Shown here in pieces: positions 1 to 9,063 of a stretch of DNA of 64,000 nt (position 1 is its first letter; every line of letters starts with the position of its first letter). The notes below the pieces were generated by a model. That model was not told the origin of the DNA. It did no database searches and saw only the letters and a program-made list of their open reading frames with translations. The translations under genes were made by a program, and so were the position numbers. The stretch lies in assembly GCA_029255105.1 (NCBI GenBank), contig JAQWWH010000047.1, positions 30,021-94,020 of the forward strand, read 5' to 3'. The DNA comes from Flavimaricola sp. Its GTDB lineage: Bacteria; Pseudomonadota; Alphaproteobacteria; Rhodobacterales; Rhodobacteraceae.

Positions 1-2
1 AT

Positions 3-2603
3 GCCCCGATCCTTGCCAAGACTGCGATGGGGATCGAGGACGTCTTTACCCCCAAGATCCATGGCACTCAGGTGCTGGACGCCCTGTTCCCGGACGGAAC
101 GCTGGATTGGATGGCGCTGTTTTCCTCAAGCTCTACCGTCACGGCGCCCGGGGGGCAGGTCGATTATGTCGCCGCGAATGAATACCTGAACGCCTTTGCC
201 AAGGCGCGGGCAGGCGGCAAGACCCGCGTCGTGGCGATCAACTGGGGCATCTGGTCCGGCGTCGGCATGGCAGCGGACGCGATGGAGGCCAGGACGGGTG
301 CGAGTGCCCCGCCCCCTGCCGTTCCCGCCGGGGTCCCGCTTTTGGAGGTTGCGACCTTCGACGCAGAAGGGAACCGCCAGTTTACCGCCGACTACACGGC
401 GAAACATTGGATTTTCGACGAACACCGGACCAAGGCTGGCGACGCCCTGATGCCCGGAACCGGTATGCTGGAACTGGCCGCGCAGGCCCTGGCCGCGCAA
501 GGGGAACACGGACCCTACGAGCTGCGCGATCTGTATTTCCTGCGTCCGCTTAGGGTTGCAGATCGTGGTGCAAGCCAACTGCGCATGACCCTTCCGCGTA
601 GCGACGAAGGCTATGATCTGGTGGTCGAGGCAGGCCCTGAGGGGGCAGGTCTTGAGCGCACCGCCGAGGGCCGGATCAGCCTTTTGCCGCTGACGGCACC
701 TGCGCCTATTGACCTTGCCGCCATTGCGGACCGCTGCCCCGTCAGGGTCGTTGCGCCACAGGGCGAAACCTTGCGCTCGCTGCAAGAAGCCCACCTTGTC
801 TTTGGTCCACGCTGGCGGGTGTTGACTGAAACCGCATTGGGTCAGGGCGAAGGCCTCGCCCGTCTGCGTTTGCCGCCTGCCGCACTTGGCGACAAAGGGT
901 TTCACCTGCACCCGGCGCTGATGGATCTTGCGACCGGCTGGGCGATGGAGCTCATTGCGGACTATGTCCCCGATCACCTCTGGGTGCCCGTGTCGTATCA
1001 ATCGGTCCGGGTCTATCGCGACCTTCCGGCCGAGGTCCTGAGCTGGGTCCGCAACGCGGCTGACAACCGGGCCGAAGGGCGCACAGCCACCTTTGACGTC
1101 ACCATCGCCGCCCCGGATGGAACCGTCTGCGTTGAGATTTCGGGCTTTTGCATCCGCAAGATGGACAGCGGCATCAGCTTTGCCGCCAGCGCGCCAAGTG
1201 CGCCCGTGGCGGTTGGCCCCCGGCCCTTGTCCCCGGCAGAAGAACGGCTGCGCCACAACCTGACACAGGGCATCACCGCCGAGGAAGGGGCAGAGGCCTT
1301 CCTGAGGGCGATGGCTGCGGGCAAAAGCCAGATCGTCGTGTCCTCCCTCGACCTGCCCGCCCTTGCCCGCCAGACCGCCGAGGCCAGCCATCAGGCCGAC
1401 GATGCTGGCCAAAGTTTTGACCGACCCCAGCTGGACAGCGATTTCGTCGCCCCCGGCGACGACATCGAACGCAAGCTTGCCGGTTTCTGGCAAGAGCTTT
1501 TGGGAATTGGCGAGGTTGGCGTCGAAGACAGCTTCTTTGATCTTGGCGGCCATTCCCTGATCGCCGTGCGCCTCTTTGCGCAAGTCAAAAAGGCCTATGC
1601 GGTCGATTTCCCCATTTCGGTCCTGTTTGAGGCCCCCACGATCCGGGCCTGTGCCAACCTTCTGGCCGCCCGAGGGGTCCCGACGAAAGAGGGGGTAGAC
1701 CCGGCACCCGTCGCGGCGGTCCCGGAGAAAAGGTTCACCCATCTGGTGCCAATGCATCAGGGCGAAGGCGGGCACAGGACGCCCTTTTTCCTTGTCGCGG
1801 GGATGTTCGGCAATGTCCTGAACCTGCGCCACCTGGCCCACCTTCTGGGCACGGACCGGCCGTTCTTTGGTCTGCAGGCCCGGGGTCTTTATGGTGATGC
1901 CGAACCGCATCGCGATCTGACTGAGGCTGCCCTCGATATGCTGGCCGAAATGCGGGCCGTGCAGCCCCACGGACCCTACATGCTGGGCGGCTTCTCAGGT
2001 GGCGGCATCACGGCCTATGAGATTGCGCAACAGCTGACCGCCGAGGGGGAAGAGGTGACTGCCCTCGTCATGCTTGATACGCCCTTACCGCAGCGGCGGC
2101 CTTTGACCCGGGCGGACCGGGCGACGATCCAATGGCAGGAACTGAAGGCAGGTGGGGTCGCCTATCCGCTGCGCTGGGCTGCCAACCGCGTGGCCTGGGA
2201 AATCGCCAAACGGCGCCCTCCGGCCGAAGAGGCCCATGATGATGCTGCGCAATTCCATGATGCCGCGATCGAGGCCGCCTTTTACGAGGCCATCGCCCGG
2301 TATCAGGTCAAGCCCTGGCACGGTCCGCTAACCCTGTTCCGACCGCCTCTGGTCGGCAAATGGGAGGTGGCGCCGGGTCGGTGGGTGTCGTCAGAACGGG
2401 CCTATGTCTTGCCCGACAACGATTGGACCGGCTCTGCCCCCTTGGTCGAAGTGATCGAGGTCCCGGGTGACCACGATTCCATGGTGCTTGAACCAAACGT
2501 GCGCGTTCTGGCGGCCCGGATGAAGCGGGTGATCGAAACGGCCGAGCGGTCAAGACGTGTCGCCACCGTTGACCATTGGGCCAGTGACAGGGCTGCCGAA
2601 TGA
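3..2603 (+). CDS. Type I polyketide synthase, C-terminal part (KR-DH-ACP-TE), 5' end outside window
   Basis: The reading frame is open from the first full codon, so the start lies upstream. Visible domains in order: the end of a ketoreductase (FSSSS and YVAAN, about nt 120-180, with Ser, Tyr and Asn in the usual spacing); a hot-dog dehydratase whose His lies in DEHRTKAG (about nt 423) and whose Asp lies in HPALMD (about nt 910-925); a carrier domain with DLGGHS (nt 1539-1556, Ser for the phosphopantetheine arm); and an alpha/beta-hydrolase thioesterase with GFSGGG (about nt 1987) and a GDHD His motif near nt 2470. KR before DH is unusual for a type I module. The thioesterase should release the finished chain. 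The gene is coupled to the next one by an ATGA overlap. Identity is certain at family level; the product is unknown. Confidence 0.93.
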   Translation, partial: APILAKTAMGIEDVFTPKIHGTQVLDALFPDGTLDWMALFSSSSTVTAPGGQVDYVAANEYLNAFAKARAGGKTRVVAINWGIWSGVGMAADAMEARTGASAPPPAVPAGVPLLEVATFDAEGNRQFTADYTAKHWIFDEHRTKAGDALMPGTGMLELAAQALAAQGEHGPYELRDLYFLRPLRVADRGASQLRMTLPRSDEGYDLVVEAGPEGAGLERTAEGRISLLPLTAPAPIDLAAIADRCPVRVVAPQGETLRSLQEAHLVFGPRWRVLTETALGQGEGLARLRLPPAALGDKGFHLHPALMDLATGWAMELIADYVPDHLWVPVSYQSVRVYRDLPAEVLSWVRNAADNRAEGRTATFDVTIAAPDGTVCVEISGFCIRKMDSGISFAASAPSAPVAVGPRPLSPAEERLRHNLTQGITAEEGAEAFLRAMAAGKSQIVVSSLDLPALARQTAEASHQADDAGQSFDRPQLDSDFVAPGDDIERKLAGFWQELLGIGEVGVEDSFFDLGGHSLIAVRLFAQVKKAYAVDFPISVLFEAPTIRACANLLAARGVPTKEGVDPAPVAAVPEKRFTHLVPMHQGEGGHRTPFFLVAGMFGNVLNLRHLAHLLGTDRPFFGLQARGLYGDAEPHRDLTEAALDMLAEMRAVQPHGPYMLGGFSGGGITAYEIAQQLTAEGEEVTALVMLDTPLPQRRPLTRADRATIQWQELKAGGVAYPLRWAANRVAWEIAKRRPPAEEAHDDAAQFHDAAIEAAFYEAIARYQVKPWHGPLTLFRPPLVGKWEVAPGRWVSSERAYVLPDNDWTGSAPLVEVIEVPGDHDSMVLEPNVRVLAARMKRVIETAERSRRVATVDHWASDRAAE

Positions 2604-3595
2604 CCCAAGATCCCAACCTTCTGACAGTGGTGCTGAACTGGCGGACCCCCGACATGACGATGGAGGCCGTCGCGGCCACTCTTGTCGCGATGAAGGATAT
2701 CGCGGGCGAGATTGTCGTTGTTGATAATGACAGTCAGGACGGCTCTTTCGCGGCAATGACCGCCCATGTGGCCCAACAGGGCTGGAGCCGCGTCCGGGTG
2801 ATCCAGTCGGGCCGCAATGGTGGCTTTGGCGCTGGCAACAACGTGGGCATCCGGGCCGGCCTGTCCGGTGGGCAGTCGCCCCATTATGTCTACGTCCTGA
2901 ACTCTGACGCCTTTCCGGCACCGGATGCCATCTCGCACCTGCTGACCTACCTTGAAGCAACGCCAAAAGCGGGTTTCGCCGGCAGCCTGATCCATGGCCC
3001 CGATGGTGACCTGCACCTGACCACATTCCGCTTTCCATCCATCGCGAGCGAGTTCGAGGGGTCAATCCGCTTTGGCCCGGTCTCCAGACTGTTGCGGAAC
3101 AGGGCTGTGCCCTTGACCACACCTGCACAGGCCCAGAGGGTCGACTGGCTGGCCGGGGCAAGCGTCATGATGCGGCGCGATGTACTGGATCAGATCGGTT
3201 TGTTCGACGAAACCTTCTTTTTGTATTTCGAGGAAACCGACCTTTGCCTTCGTGCCACAAGGGCCGGTCACGAGGTTCACTTTGTGCCGGAAAGCCGGGT
3301 CGCCCATATCGGCTCTGTCTCGACCGGAATGAAGGAATGGGCGCGGGTGCCGGATTACTGGTTCGACTCGCGCCTGCACTATTTTCGCAAATCGCATGGG
3401 GCGGTCTATGCCGGTTTGGCCACGTTGGCCCATGCGTTGGGCGGCGGGCTTCACCGTCTGCGCAGCCGGCTGACTGGAAGGCGTCCGGCGGACCCGCCGC
3501 AATTCTTGCGCACGCTGATGACCCATGATGCGAAGGCCCTGATGCGCCCGGCGACCCGACCTCAGACAACACGTCCCCTTAAAGGAGCTTCGTGA
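2600..3595 (+). CDS. Glycosyltransferase family 2, rhamnosyltransferase-like
   Basis: 331 residues, GT-A fold. The N-terminus shows the NDP-sugar site (VVVDNDSQDGS, about residues 34-44) and the metal site appears as LNSDA. A later FEETDLCLR segment fits the acceptor/base region of family 2 enzymes of the WbbL/rhamnosyltransferase group. Being cytosolic, it would transfer a sugar to a lipid-linked or carrier-linked acceptor. It starts inside the stop codon of the PKS gene (ATGA) and its own stop overlaps the NRPS start, so it sits between the two assembly-line genes and is probably translated with them. That location suggests that it glycosylates the PKS/NRPS product, but a role in the neighbouring polysaccharide locus is also possible. 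Confidence 0.88.
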   Translation: MTQDPNLLTVVLNWRTPDMTMEAVAATLVAMKDIAGEIVVVDNDSQDGSFAAMTAHVAQQGWSRVRVIQSGRNGGFGAGNNVGIRAGLSGGQSPHYVYVLNSDAFPAPDAISHLLTYLEATPKAGFAGSLIHGPDGDLHLTTFRFPSIASEFEGSIRFGPVSRLLRNRAVPLTTPAQAQRVDWLAGASVMMRRDVLDQIGLFDETFFLYFEETDLCLRATRAGHEVHFVPESRVAHIGSVSTGMKEWARVPDYWFDSRLHYFRKSHGAVYAGLATLAHALGGGLHRLRSRLTGRRPADPPQFLRTLMTHDAKALMRPATRPQTTRPLKGAS

Positions 3596-6500
3596 TGACC
3601 CGTTTTTCGGCAGTTCTGATCGGCCATGAATCCCTGACCATCCAGTGCGGGGCGATGCTGGTCGAGGCTGGACATACCCTTGTCGCCGTTGTCAGCAACG
3701 ACAGTGCTGTTCTGGCATGGGCGGATGCCCAAGGGGTTGAGGTGATCGCCCCGGGCAAGGGTCTGGCCCAGCGGCTTGCCGGTCGTTCGTTTGATTGGAT
3801 TGTGTCGGCAGCGAATCTGGCAATGCTGCCGCCTTCGGTGCTTGCCCTGCCGTCCAAGGGTGCGGTGAATTTCCACGACGGACCCCTTCCGGCCCGTGCC
3901 GGTCTGAACACGCCTGTCTGGGCGCTTTTGAATGGCGATGCCCGGCATGGCATCACCTGGCACTTGATGGAGGCTGGCGTAGACACCGGGGCCATCGTCG
4001 CCCGGCGTGATTTTGACCTTGCCGCGACCGAGACCGCGTTGACCCTCGACACCCGTTGCTATGCCGCCGGGATCGATAGTTTCCCCGAGGTGATAGAGGC
4101 CCTGTCCCAGGGCGTCCCGAACCGCAAAATGCAGGACCTGAGTGATCGCAAGGTCTTTGCCCGCGTCGATAGGCCAGTGGCCGCTGCCCGTTTGGATTTT
4201 GGTCAGGACAGTGCGGCCCTACTGCGGCTGATCCGCGCCCTTGACCATGGTGAGCGGGACAACCCCCTTGCCTGCCCAAAGATCGCCCTTGGTGGCCGCG
4301 TCCTGATCGTTGCTCAGGGCGACACCGTGCCTGGCACTGGCGCGGCGGGTACCGTCCTGAACGTGGGTCACGACAGCATTACCGTCGCGACCCTCGATGG
4401 TGCGGTGGCGCTGCGCGGTATTTGTCGGCTGAACGGTCGGTCTGTCGATCTGACGACAGTGGCCAAGCCGGGCGACATGCTGCCCGCCCTGACCGAGGCC
4501 GAGGCGGCCACACTGACGCAGGCCCTGCGCGCACCTGCCAAGGCAGAGCCGCATTGGCGTGCCCGTCTGGCAACCCTCTCGCCCGCTGTCCTGCATCTGC
4601 CGGGCAGGGGTGGGGCGCGTCGCGCAATCAATCTGCCAAGCGGGACAGACCCAGCGCAGGCCTTTGTGGCGCTGGCCGTGCTTTGCGAGCATCTGGGGGA
4701 AGGCGGTCCTGTCGACCTGGCCCTTGGAGTGGTCCCGGCAGCCGAAGGGTATGTCAGCGATTGGGTGCCGGTGCGCTGTGATGCCCATCAGGACTTTGCC
4801 AGCGCAACCAGGGCATTTTTGACCGAGGTGGCCGAAGCCCGCCGCCTTGGTGGATTTGCGGCAGACCTGCCCCATCGGATCGCCGGTTTTGACAAGGCGC
4901 AGCCGCAGGTCGGGCTGAACGTTATCGAGGCTCTTGTTCCCGGCTGTGTCGTGACGCTGGTGGCAAATCAGACCGGTGCCACCTTGTTGGCTGATCCCGA
5001 CAAGATGTCCGACGTCGGTCTGGCCCTGCTCGCCGACCGGATCGAGACGATCCTGCAAACCGGCGATGTGCGCCAGTTGTCCAAGGCCGAACTGGACCTG
5101 ATCCTTGATGCCTGGAACGCGACCGAGGCTGATTTTGAGGCCGACACGCCCTTGCATCGTCTGATCGAGGCCGAGGTTGCCCGACGGCCCGACGCGACGG
5201 CGATCATTCATGAGGGGCAGGCGATGAGCTATGCCGCCCTGAACGCCCGCGCCAACCGGGTTGCCCATGTCCTGCGTGATATGGGGGTCGGGGCTGGCAG
5301 CCGGGTCGGTCTGCACCTGCGCCGGTCCGCTGATCTGATCGTGGGCGCGCTGGCGGTCTGGAAGGCGGGCGGGGCCTATGTGCCACTTGACCCTGCCTAT
5401 CCGTCTGACCGCATTTCTCTTTATATCGCCGACAGCGCGGCGTCCGTGATCATCACCGATGCAGCTATCGCTGGTGATCTGCCTGCGTCCCAAAGTGACC
5501 GCCTGATGATCGACACCGATCCGCGGATACCGGCTGCTGACGCTGCCGATCTGACCGATGGCGCAGGGGCAGGGGATCTGGCTTATCTGATCTACACCTC
5601 GGGCTCTACCGGTAAGCCGAAGGGCGTGATGATCGAACATCGGAATGTCTCGAACTTCTTTACCGGCATGGATGCCCGTATTCCGCACAAGCCGGGGGAT
5701 CGCTGGCTGGCGATCACATCGCTTAGCTTCGACATCTCGGTGCTAGAACTGTTCTGGACCCTGTCGCGCGGCCTTTGCGTCGTGATGTCGGGCGATGAAA
5801 GCCGGACGCTTGTATCCTCGGGCCCTGTGACAAGCGGGACGGGGATGGAGTTCAGCCTTTACTACTGGGGCAATGACGACGGCGTTGGTCGCGACAAATA
5901 CAAGCTTTTGCTGGATGGGGCGCGGTTTGCCGATGAACATGGGTTCTGCGCTGTCTGGACGCCCGAGCGGCACTTTCACGCCTTTGGCGGACCCTATCCA
6001 AATCCATCGGTGACTGGTGCTGCTGTTGCTGCCGTCACCTCTCGGATCGGCGTTCGGGCGGGTAGCTGTGTCGGCCCTCTTCACCATCCGGCGCGGATCG
6101 CAGAAGAGTGGGCGGTCATCGACAACCTCACTGGCGGTCGCGCAGGCCTTGCCATCGCGTCGGGCTGGCAGCCGGATGACTTTGTCCTGCGCCCCCAGAA
6201 CACGCCGCCCAACAACAAACCTGCAATGTTTGAAACGATCGAACAGCTGCGCAAGCTTTGGAAAGGTGAGCCTGTCGCCTTTCCCACGGCGACAGGCGAT
6301 ATGTTCTCCGTTGTCACCCAGCCCCGGCCAGTCTCCAAGACCCTGCCTGTCTGGGTCACGACAGCCGGCAACCCCGAGACATGGCGCGAGGCAGGCAAGA
6401 TCGGGGCCAACGTACTGACCCACCTTCTGGGCCAGTCGGTGGCAGAGGTCGAAGGCAAGATCGCAATCTATCACGAGGCCCTGCGCGAAGCGGGTCACGA

Positions 6501-8172
6501 TCCGGCCCGGTTCAGCGTCACCCTGATGCTGCACACCTTTCTGGCCGACACCCGCGAAAAGGCCCGCGAGATCGCGCATGAGCCGATGAAGGATTACCTG
6601 CGCTCAGCCGCTGGTCTGATCAAGCAATATGCCTGGGCCTTTCCCGCGTTCAAGAAGCCCGAAGGGGTCAGCAACCCCTACCAACTCGACCTTGGGTCGC
6701 TTGAGGACGAAGAGATGGAGGGCATCCTCGATTTCGCGTTTGAGCGGTACTTTGAGGATTCGGGCCTTTTCGGCACCGTCGACGATGCGGTCGCCCGGGT
6801 TGAGCAGCTCAAGTCCATTGGTGTGACCGAAGTCGCCTGCCTGATCGACTATGGCATCCCTGTTGCGACGGTCCTTGACGGGTTGAAGCCGCTGGCAGAA
6901 GTGTTGCGCCGGACAAATGTCGAAGGTCCGGCCGAGGATGATTTCTCTATCGCCGCCCAGATCGTGCGCCACGGTGTCAGCCATCTGCAATGCACGCCGT
7001 CCATGGCCCGGATGTTGGTTACGAATGAGGACAGTCGTGCCGCGCTATCGCGCATCAAACACCTGATGATCGGTGGCGAGGCCCTGCCCGGTGCCCTTGT
7101 CGCGGATCTTGCACAGGCGACCGATGCCCGGATCGAGAATATGTACGGTCCGACCGAAACCACGATCTGGTCGACAACCCGCACCGCACAGCCGGGCGAA
7201 GGGATTGCGGGGATCGGGACGCCAATCGCCAATACCCAAGTCTACGTTCTGGACGATGATCTGAAGCCTGTTCCCATTGGCATGGCTGGAGAGCTCTGGA
7301 TTGGCGGCGCTGGCGTCGCCCGTGGCTATTGGCAGCGCGAGGATCTGACTGCAGAGCGGTTCCGCCCAAATCCGTTTGCGCAGGGCCGCATTTACGGCAC
7401 CGGGGATCTGGTGCGCTGGTGCCCCGATGGAACCCTCGACTACCTTGGCCGTGCTGACCATCAGGTCAAACTGCGCGGCCACCGGATCGAGCTGGGCGAG
7501 ATCGAGGCGGTACTGGACGCTGAACCCGGTGTTCGCCAGTCTGTCGTAATGGCGCGCGAAGATCAGCCTGGGAATGTGCAACTCGTGGCCTATGTCACTT
7601 GCAATGGCGTGCAGGCCGAAACGGTCCTGCGTGACCGCATGGCTGGTCTGCTTCCAGCCCATATGATCCCGGCGCGCATCGTCCGTCTGGATGCCTTTCC
7701 CCTGACACCAAACAAGAAGGTGGATCGCAAGGCGCTGCCTGCCCCGGCCGAACGTTCAGCGGTGGTGACGCAGGTCACCGCCCGGCCACTCACATCCGGG
7801 GGATCGGCGTCCGAGGTTGCGGCGATCTGGTCGCGTATCCTCGGGGTGCAGGGCATCGGCCTGAAGGACAACTTCTTTGATCTGGGTGGCCACTCCCTTC
7901 TGGCGGTGCAGGCCCATCGCGACATTCGCCAGTCGCTTGATGTCCCAAAGCTTGGGATCACGGATATCTTCCGCTTTCCGACGCTTGGCGGGTTGGCTGG
8001 CCGGATTGATGCGATGCGGGGCATCACAAAGGCGCCGACCGTTGCAGCAGGCGTTCCGCAGGCCCCTGCCAATGGTCCATCGAATGAACGGGTCAACGAT
8101 CGGGCCGCAAGCCGTGCGGACGCCATGTCGCGCAGGCGGGATCTGCGGGCACGTCGGGTTGGCCAGAGGTGA
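3595..8172 (+). CDS. NRPS module: formyltransferase, C-remnant, A domain with inserted luciferase-like monooxygenase, PCP
   Basis: 1525 residues. ATG 3595 is preferred to GTG 3592 because AAGGAG lies 7 nt upstream. Domains: formyltransferase about 1-290, with the catalytic set N92, H94 and D130 in the spacing of methionyl-tRNA formyltransferase; a C-terminal condensation-domain remnant about 310-510 without HHxxxDG; then an adenylation domain from about 515 with YTSGSTGKPKG (667-677), FDISVLELF (712-720), NMYGPTETT (1182-1190) and NKKVDRK near the end; and a PCP with DLGGHS (Ser1434). Between the FDIS and YGPTE cores sits a flavin-dependent luciferase-like monooxygenase of about 355 residues (about 751-1105). 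Read by eye, the specificity positions are D713, I714, L717, Q1132, M1158, G1160, M1183, I1191, W1192 and K1375, close to the published glycine code DILQLGLIWK. There is no thioesterase. The likely role is loading of formyl-(hydroxy)glycine as a starter. Confidence 0.93.
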   Translation: MTRFSAVLIGHESLTIQCGAMLVEAGHTLVAVVSNDSAVLAWADAQGVEVIAPGKGLAQRLAGRSFDWIVSAANLAMLPPSVLALPSKGAVNFHDGPLPARAGLNTPVWALLNGDARHGITWHLMEAGVDTGAIVARRDFDLAATETALTLDTRCYAAGIDSFPEVIEALSQGVPNRKMQDLSDRKVFARVDRPVAAARLDFGQDSAALLRLIRALDHGERDNPLACPKIALGGRVLIVAQGDTVPGTGAAGTVLNVGHDSITVATLDGAVALRGICRLNGRSVDLTTVAKPGDMLPALTEAEAATLTQALRAPAKAEPHWRARLATLSPAVLHLPGRGGARRAINLPSGTDPAQAFVALAVLCEHLGEGGPVDLALGVVPAAEGYVSDWVPVRCDAHQDFASATRAFLTEVAEARRLGGFAADLPHRIAGFDKAQPQVGLNVIEALVPGCVVTLVANQTGATLLADPDKMSDVGLALLADRIETILQTGDVRQLSKAELDLILDAWNATEADFEADTPLHRLIEAEVARRPDATAIIHEGQAMSYAALNARANRVAHVLRDMGVGAGSRVGLHLRRSADLIVGALAVWKAGGAYVPLDPAYPSDRISLYIADSAASVIITDAAIAGDLPASQSDRLMIDTDPRIPAADAADLTDGAGAGDLAYLIYTSGSTGKPKGVMIEHRNVSNFFTGMDARIPHKPGDRWLAITSLSFDISVLELFWTLSRGLCVVMSGDESRTLVSSGPVTSGTGMEFSLYYWGNDDGVGRDKYKLLLDGARFADEHGFCAVWTPERHFHAFGGPYPNPSVTGAAVAAVTSRIGVRAGSCVGPLHHPARIAEEWAVIDNLTGGRAGLAIASGWQPDDFVLRPQNTPPNNKPAMFETIEQLRKLWKGEPVAFPTATGDMFSVVTQPRPVSKTLPVWVTTAGNPETWREAGKIGANVLTHLLGQSVAEVEGKIAIYHEALREAGHDPARFSVTLMLHTFLADTREKAREIAHEPMKDYLRSAAGLIKQYAWAFPAFKKPEGVSNPYQLDLGSLEDEEMEGILDFAFERYFEDSGLFGTVDDAVARVEQLKSIGVTEVACLIDYGIPVATVLDGLKPLAEVLRRTNVEGPAEDDFSIAAQIVRHGVSHLQCTPSMARMLVTNEDSRAALSRIKHLMIGGEALPGALVADLAQATDARIENMYGPTETTIWSTTRTAQPGEGIAGIGTPIANTQVYVLDDDLKPVPIGMAGELWIGGAGVARGYWQREDLTAERFRPNPFAQGRIYGTGDLVRWCPDGTLDYLGRADHQVKLRGHRIELGEIEAVLDAEPGVRQSVVMAREDQPGNVQLVAYVTCNGVQAETVLRDRMAGLLPAHMIPARIVRLDAFPLTPNKKVDRKALPAPAERSAVVTQVTARPLTSGGSASEVAAIWSRILGVQGIGLKDNFFDLGGHSLLAVQAHRDIRQSLDVPKLGITDIFRFPTLGGLAGRIDAMRGITKAPTVAAGVPQAPANGPSNERVNDRAASRADAMSRRRDLRARRVGQR

Positions 8173-8837
8173 CGGCGACGCTGGCTGACCGGATGAGGGC
8201 CAGGCTTGGCCCGGCTGTTGGCCTGGCCGAACGTGCCGTCATGCTACAGCCAGCCGTCTACGTGGTGGAAGAGGCCGCCATTGCCCGCGCGGTCCCTTAT
8301 AGGCAGGCAGAATTCAGAGCCGGGCGGGTCTGTGCCCGGAGTGCGATGGAAAAGATCGGGTTTCCACCCGCGGCTGTGCCGGTCGGGCCAGACCGTGCCC
8401 CGGTCTGGCCCGAGGGACTGGTTGGTAGCATTACCCATGACGCCGGTTTCTGCCTGGCTGCGGTGGCGCTTGATCGTGACAGCGCCGGGATCGGCATCGA
8501 CCTGACCACGGACGAGCCCCTGCCGCCCGGCGTATTAGAAGAGATTGCCCGCCCCGAAGAATTGGCCCGCCTCGCCCGAGAGGCCGCAGAATGGCAGGCA
8601 TGGGTAGGGCGAATGTTGTTTGCTGCCAAAGAGGCCACCTACAAAGCGGTTTTTCCGACTACGGGAGTAGTGTGGTCTTTTGACGCCCTGAGCGTCCAAA
8701 TCGATGTCGAGGCTGGGACCTTTCTGGCTGAAACCACCGCGTCAGCGGGGCCGTTGCCCGGCGGTCAAAGGTTTTGGGGGCACATTGTCACAGAGCCCGG
8801 GATGATTCTGGCCGGTCTGACCCTGCCAGCAACATGA
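8169..8837 (+). CDS. 4'-phosphopantetheinyl transferase, EntD/Sfp superfamily
   Basis: 222 residues from a GTG start overlapping the NRPS stop (GTGA). Family motifs are present: VGSITHD in the first half, GIGIDL (Mg/CoA-binding Asp) near the middle, and LFAAKEATYKA (the WxxKEAxxK helix). It transfers the phosphopantetheine arm from CoA to the carrier serines of the PKS and NRPS just upstream, turning apo proteins into active holo proteins. Its place as last gene of the operon fits a dedicated activator. Length and motifs are normal. Confidence 0.93.
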   Translation: MTATLADRMRARLGPAVGLAERAVMLQPAVYVVEEAAIARAVPYRQAEFRAGRVCARSAMEKIGFPPAAVPVGPDRAPVWPEGLVGSITHDAGFCLAAVALDRDSAGIGIDLTTDEPLPPGVLEEIARPEELARLAREAAEWQAWVGRMLFAAKEATYKAVFPTTGVVWSFDALSVQIDVEAGTFLAETTASAGPLPGGQRFWGHIVTEPGMILAGLTLPAT

Positions 8838-8880
8838 CCCCAGTGAATAAAGCGCCAATTGTGGCCGAGATTTCGATTTG

Positions 8881-8897
8881 GGAAACGCGTCGTTTCC
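8881..8897. repeat. Short inverted repeat downstream of the PPTase gene
   Basis: GGAAACG-cgt-CGTTTCC gives a perfect 7-bp stem with a 3-nt loop, 44 nt after the PPTase stop and 167 nt before the polysaccharide co-polymerase start. No T-tract follows, so it may be a weak or factor-dependent terminator or a protein-binding site. Nothing else stands out in the 226-bp gap. Confidence 0.4.
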
Positions 8898-9063
8898 AGT
8901 TGTTCGCGCATCGGGCGTGGAAAAGCGGCGAAGACTTGATTAGATTGTGACTTGGGTGTGGCGGGGATCGGGCACAGTGTGTCAGGGCCGCCCAAGGGGC
9001 AAGACAGAACAGGCGCAGAAATCGGCTTTGGTCGTGTGCGCCGTCTTGATTTAGGAGATGGCG

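Noticed and set aside
126..1970. 614-codon minus-strand open frame opposite the PKS gene
   Set aside because: No motifs; it mirrors a strongly supported coding strand in GC-rich DNA where antisense frames stay open by chance.
4219..5688. 489-codon minus-strand frame opposite the NRPS gene
   Set aside because: Composition and motifs do not resemble a protein; the plus strand has clear domains throughout.
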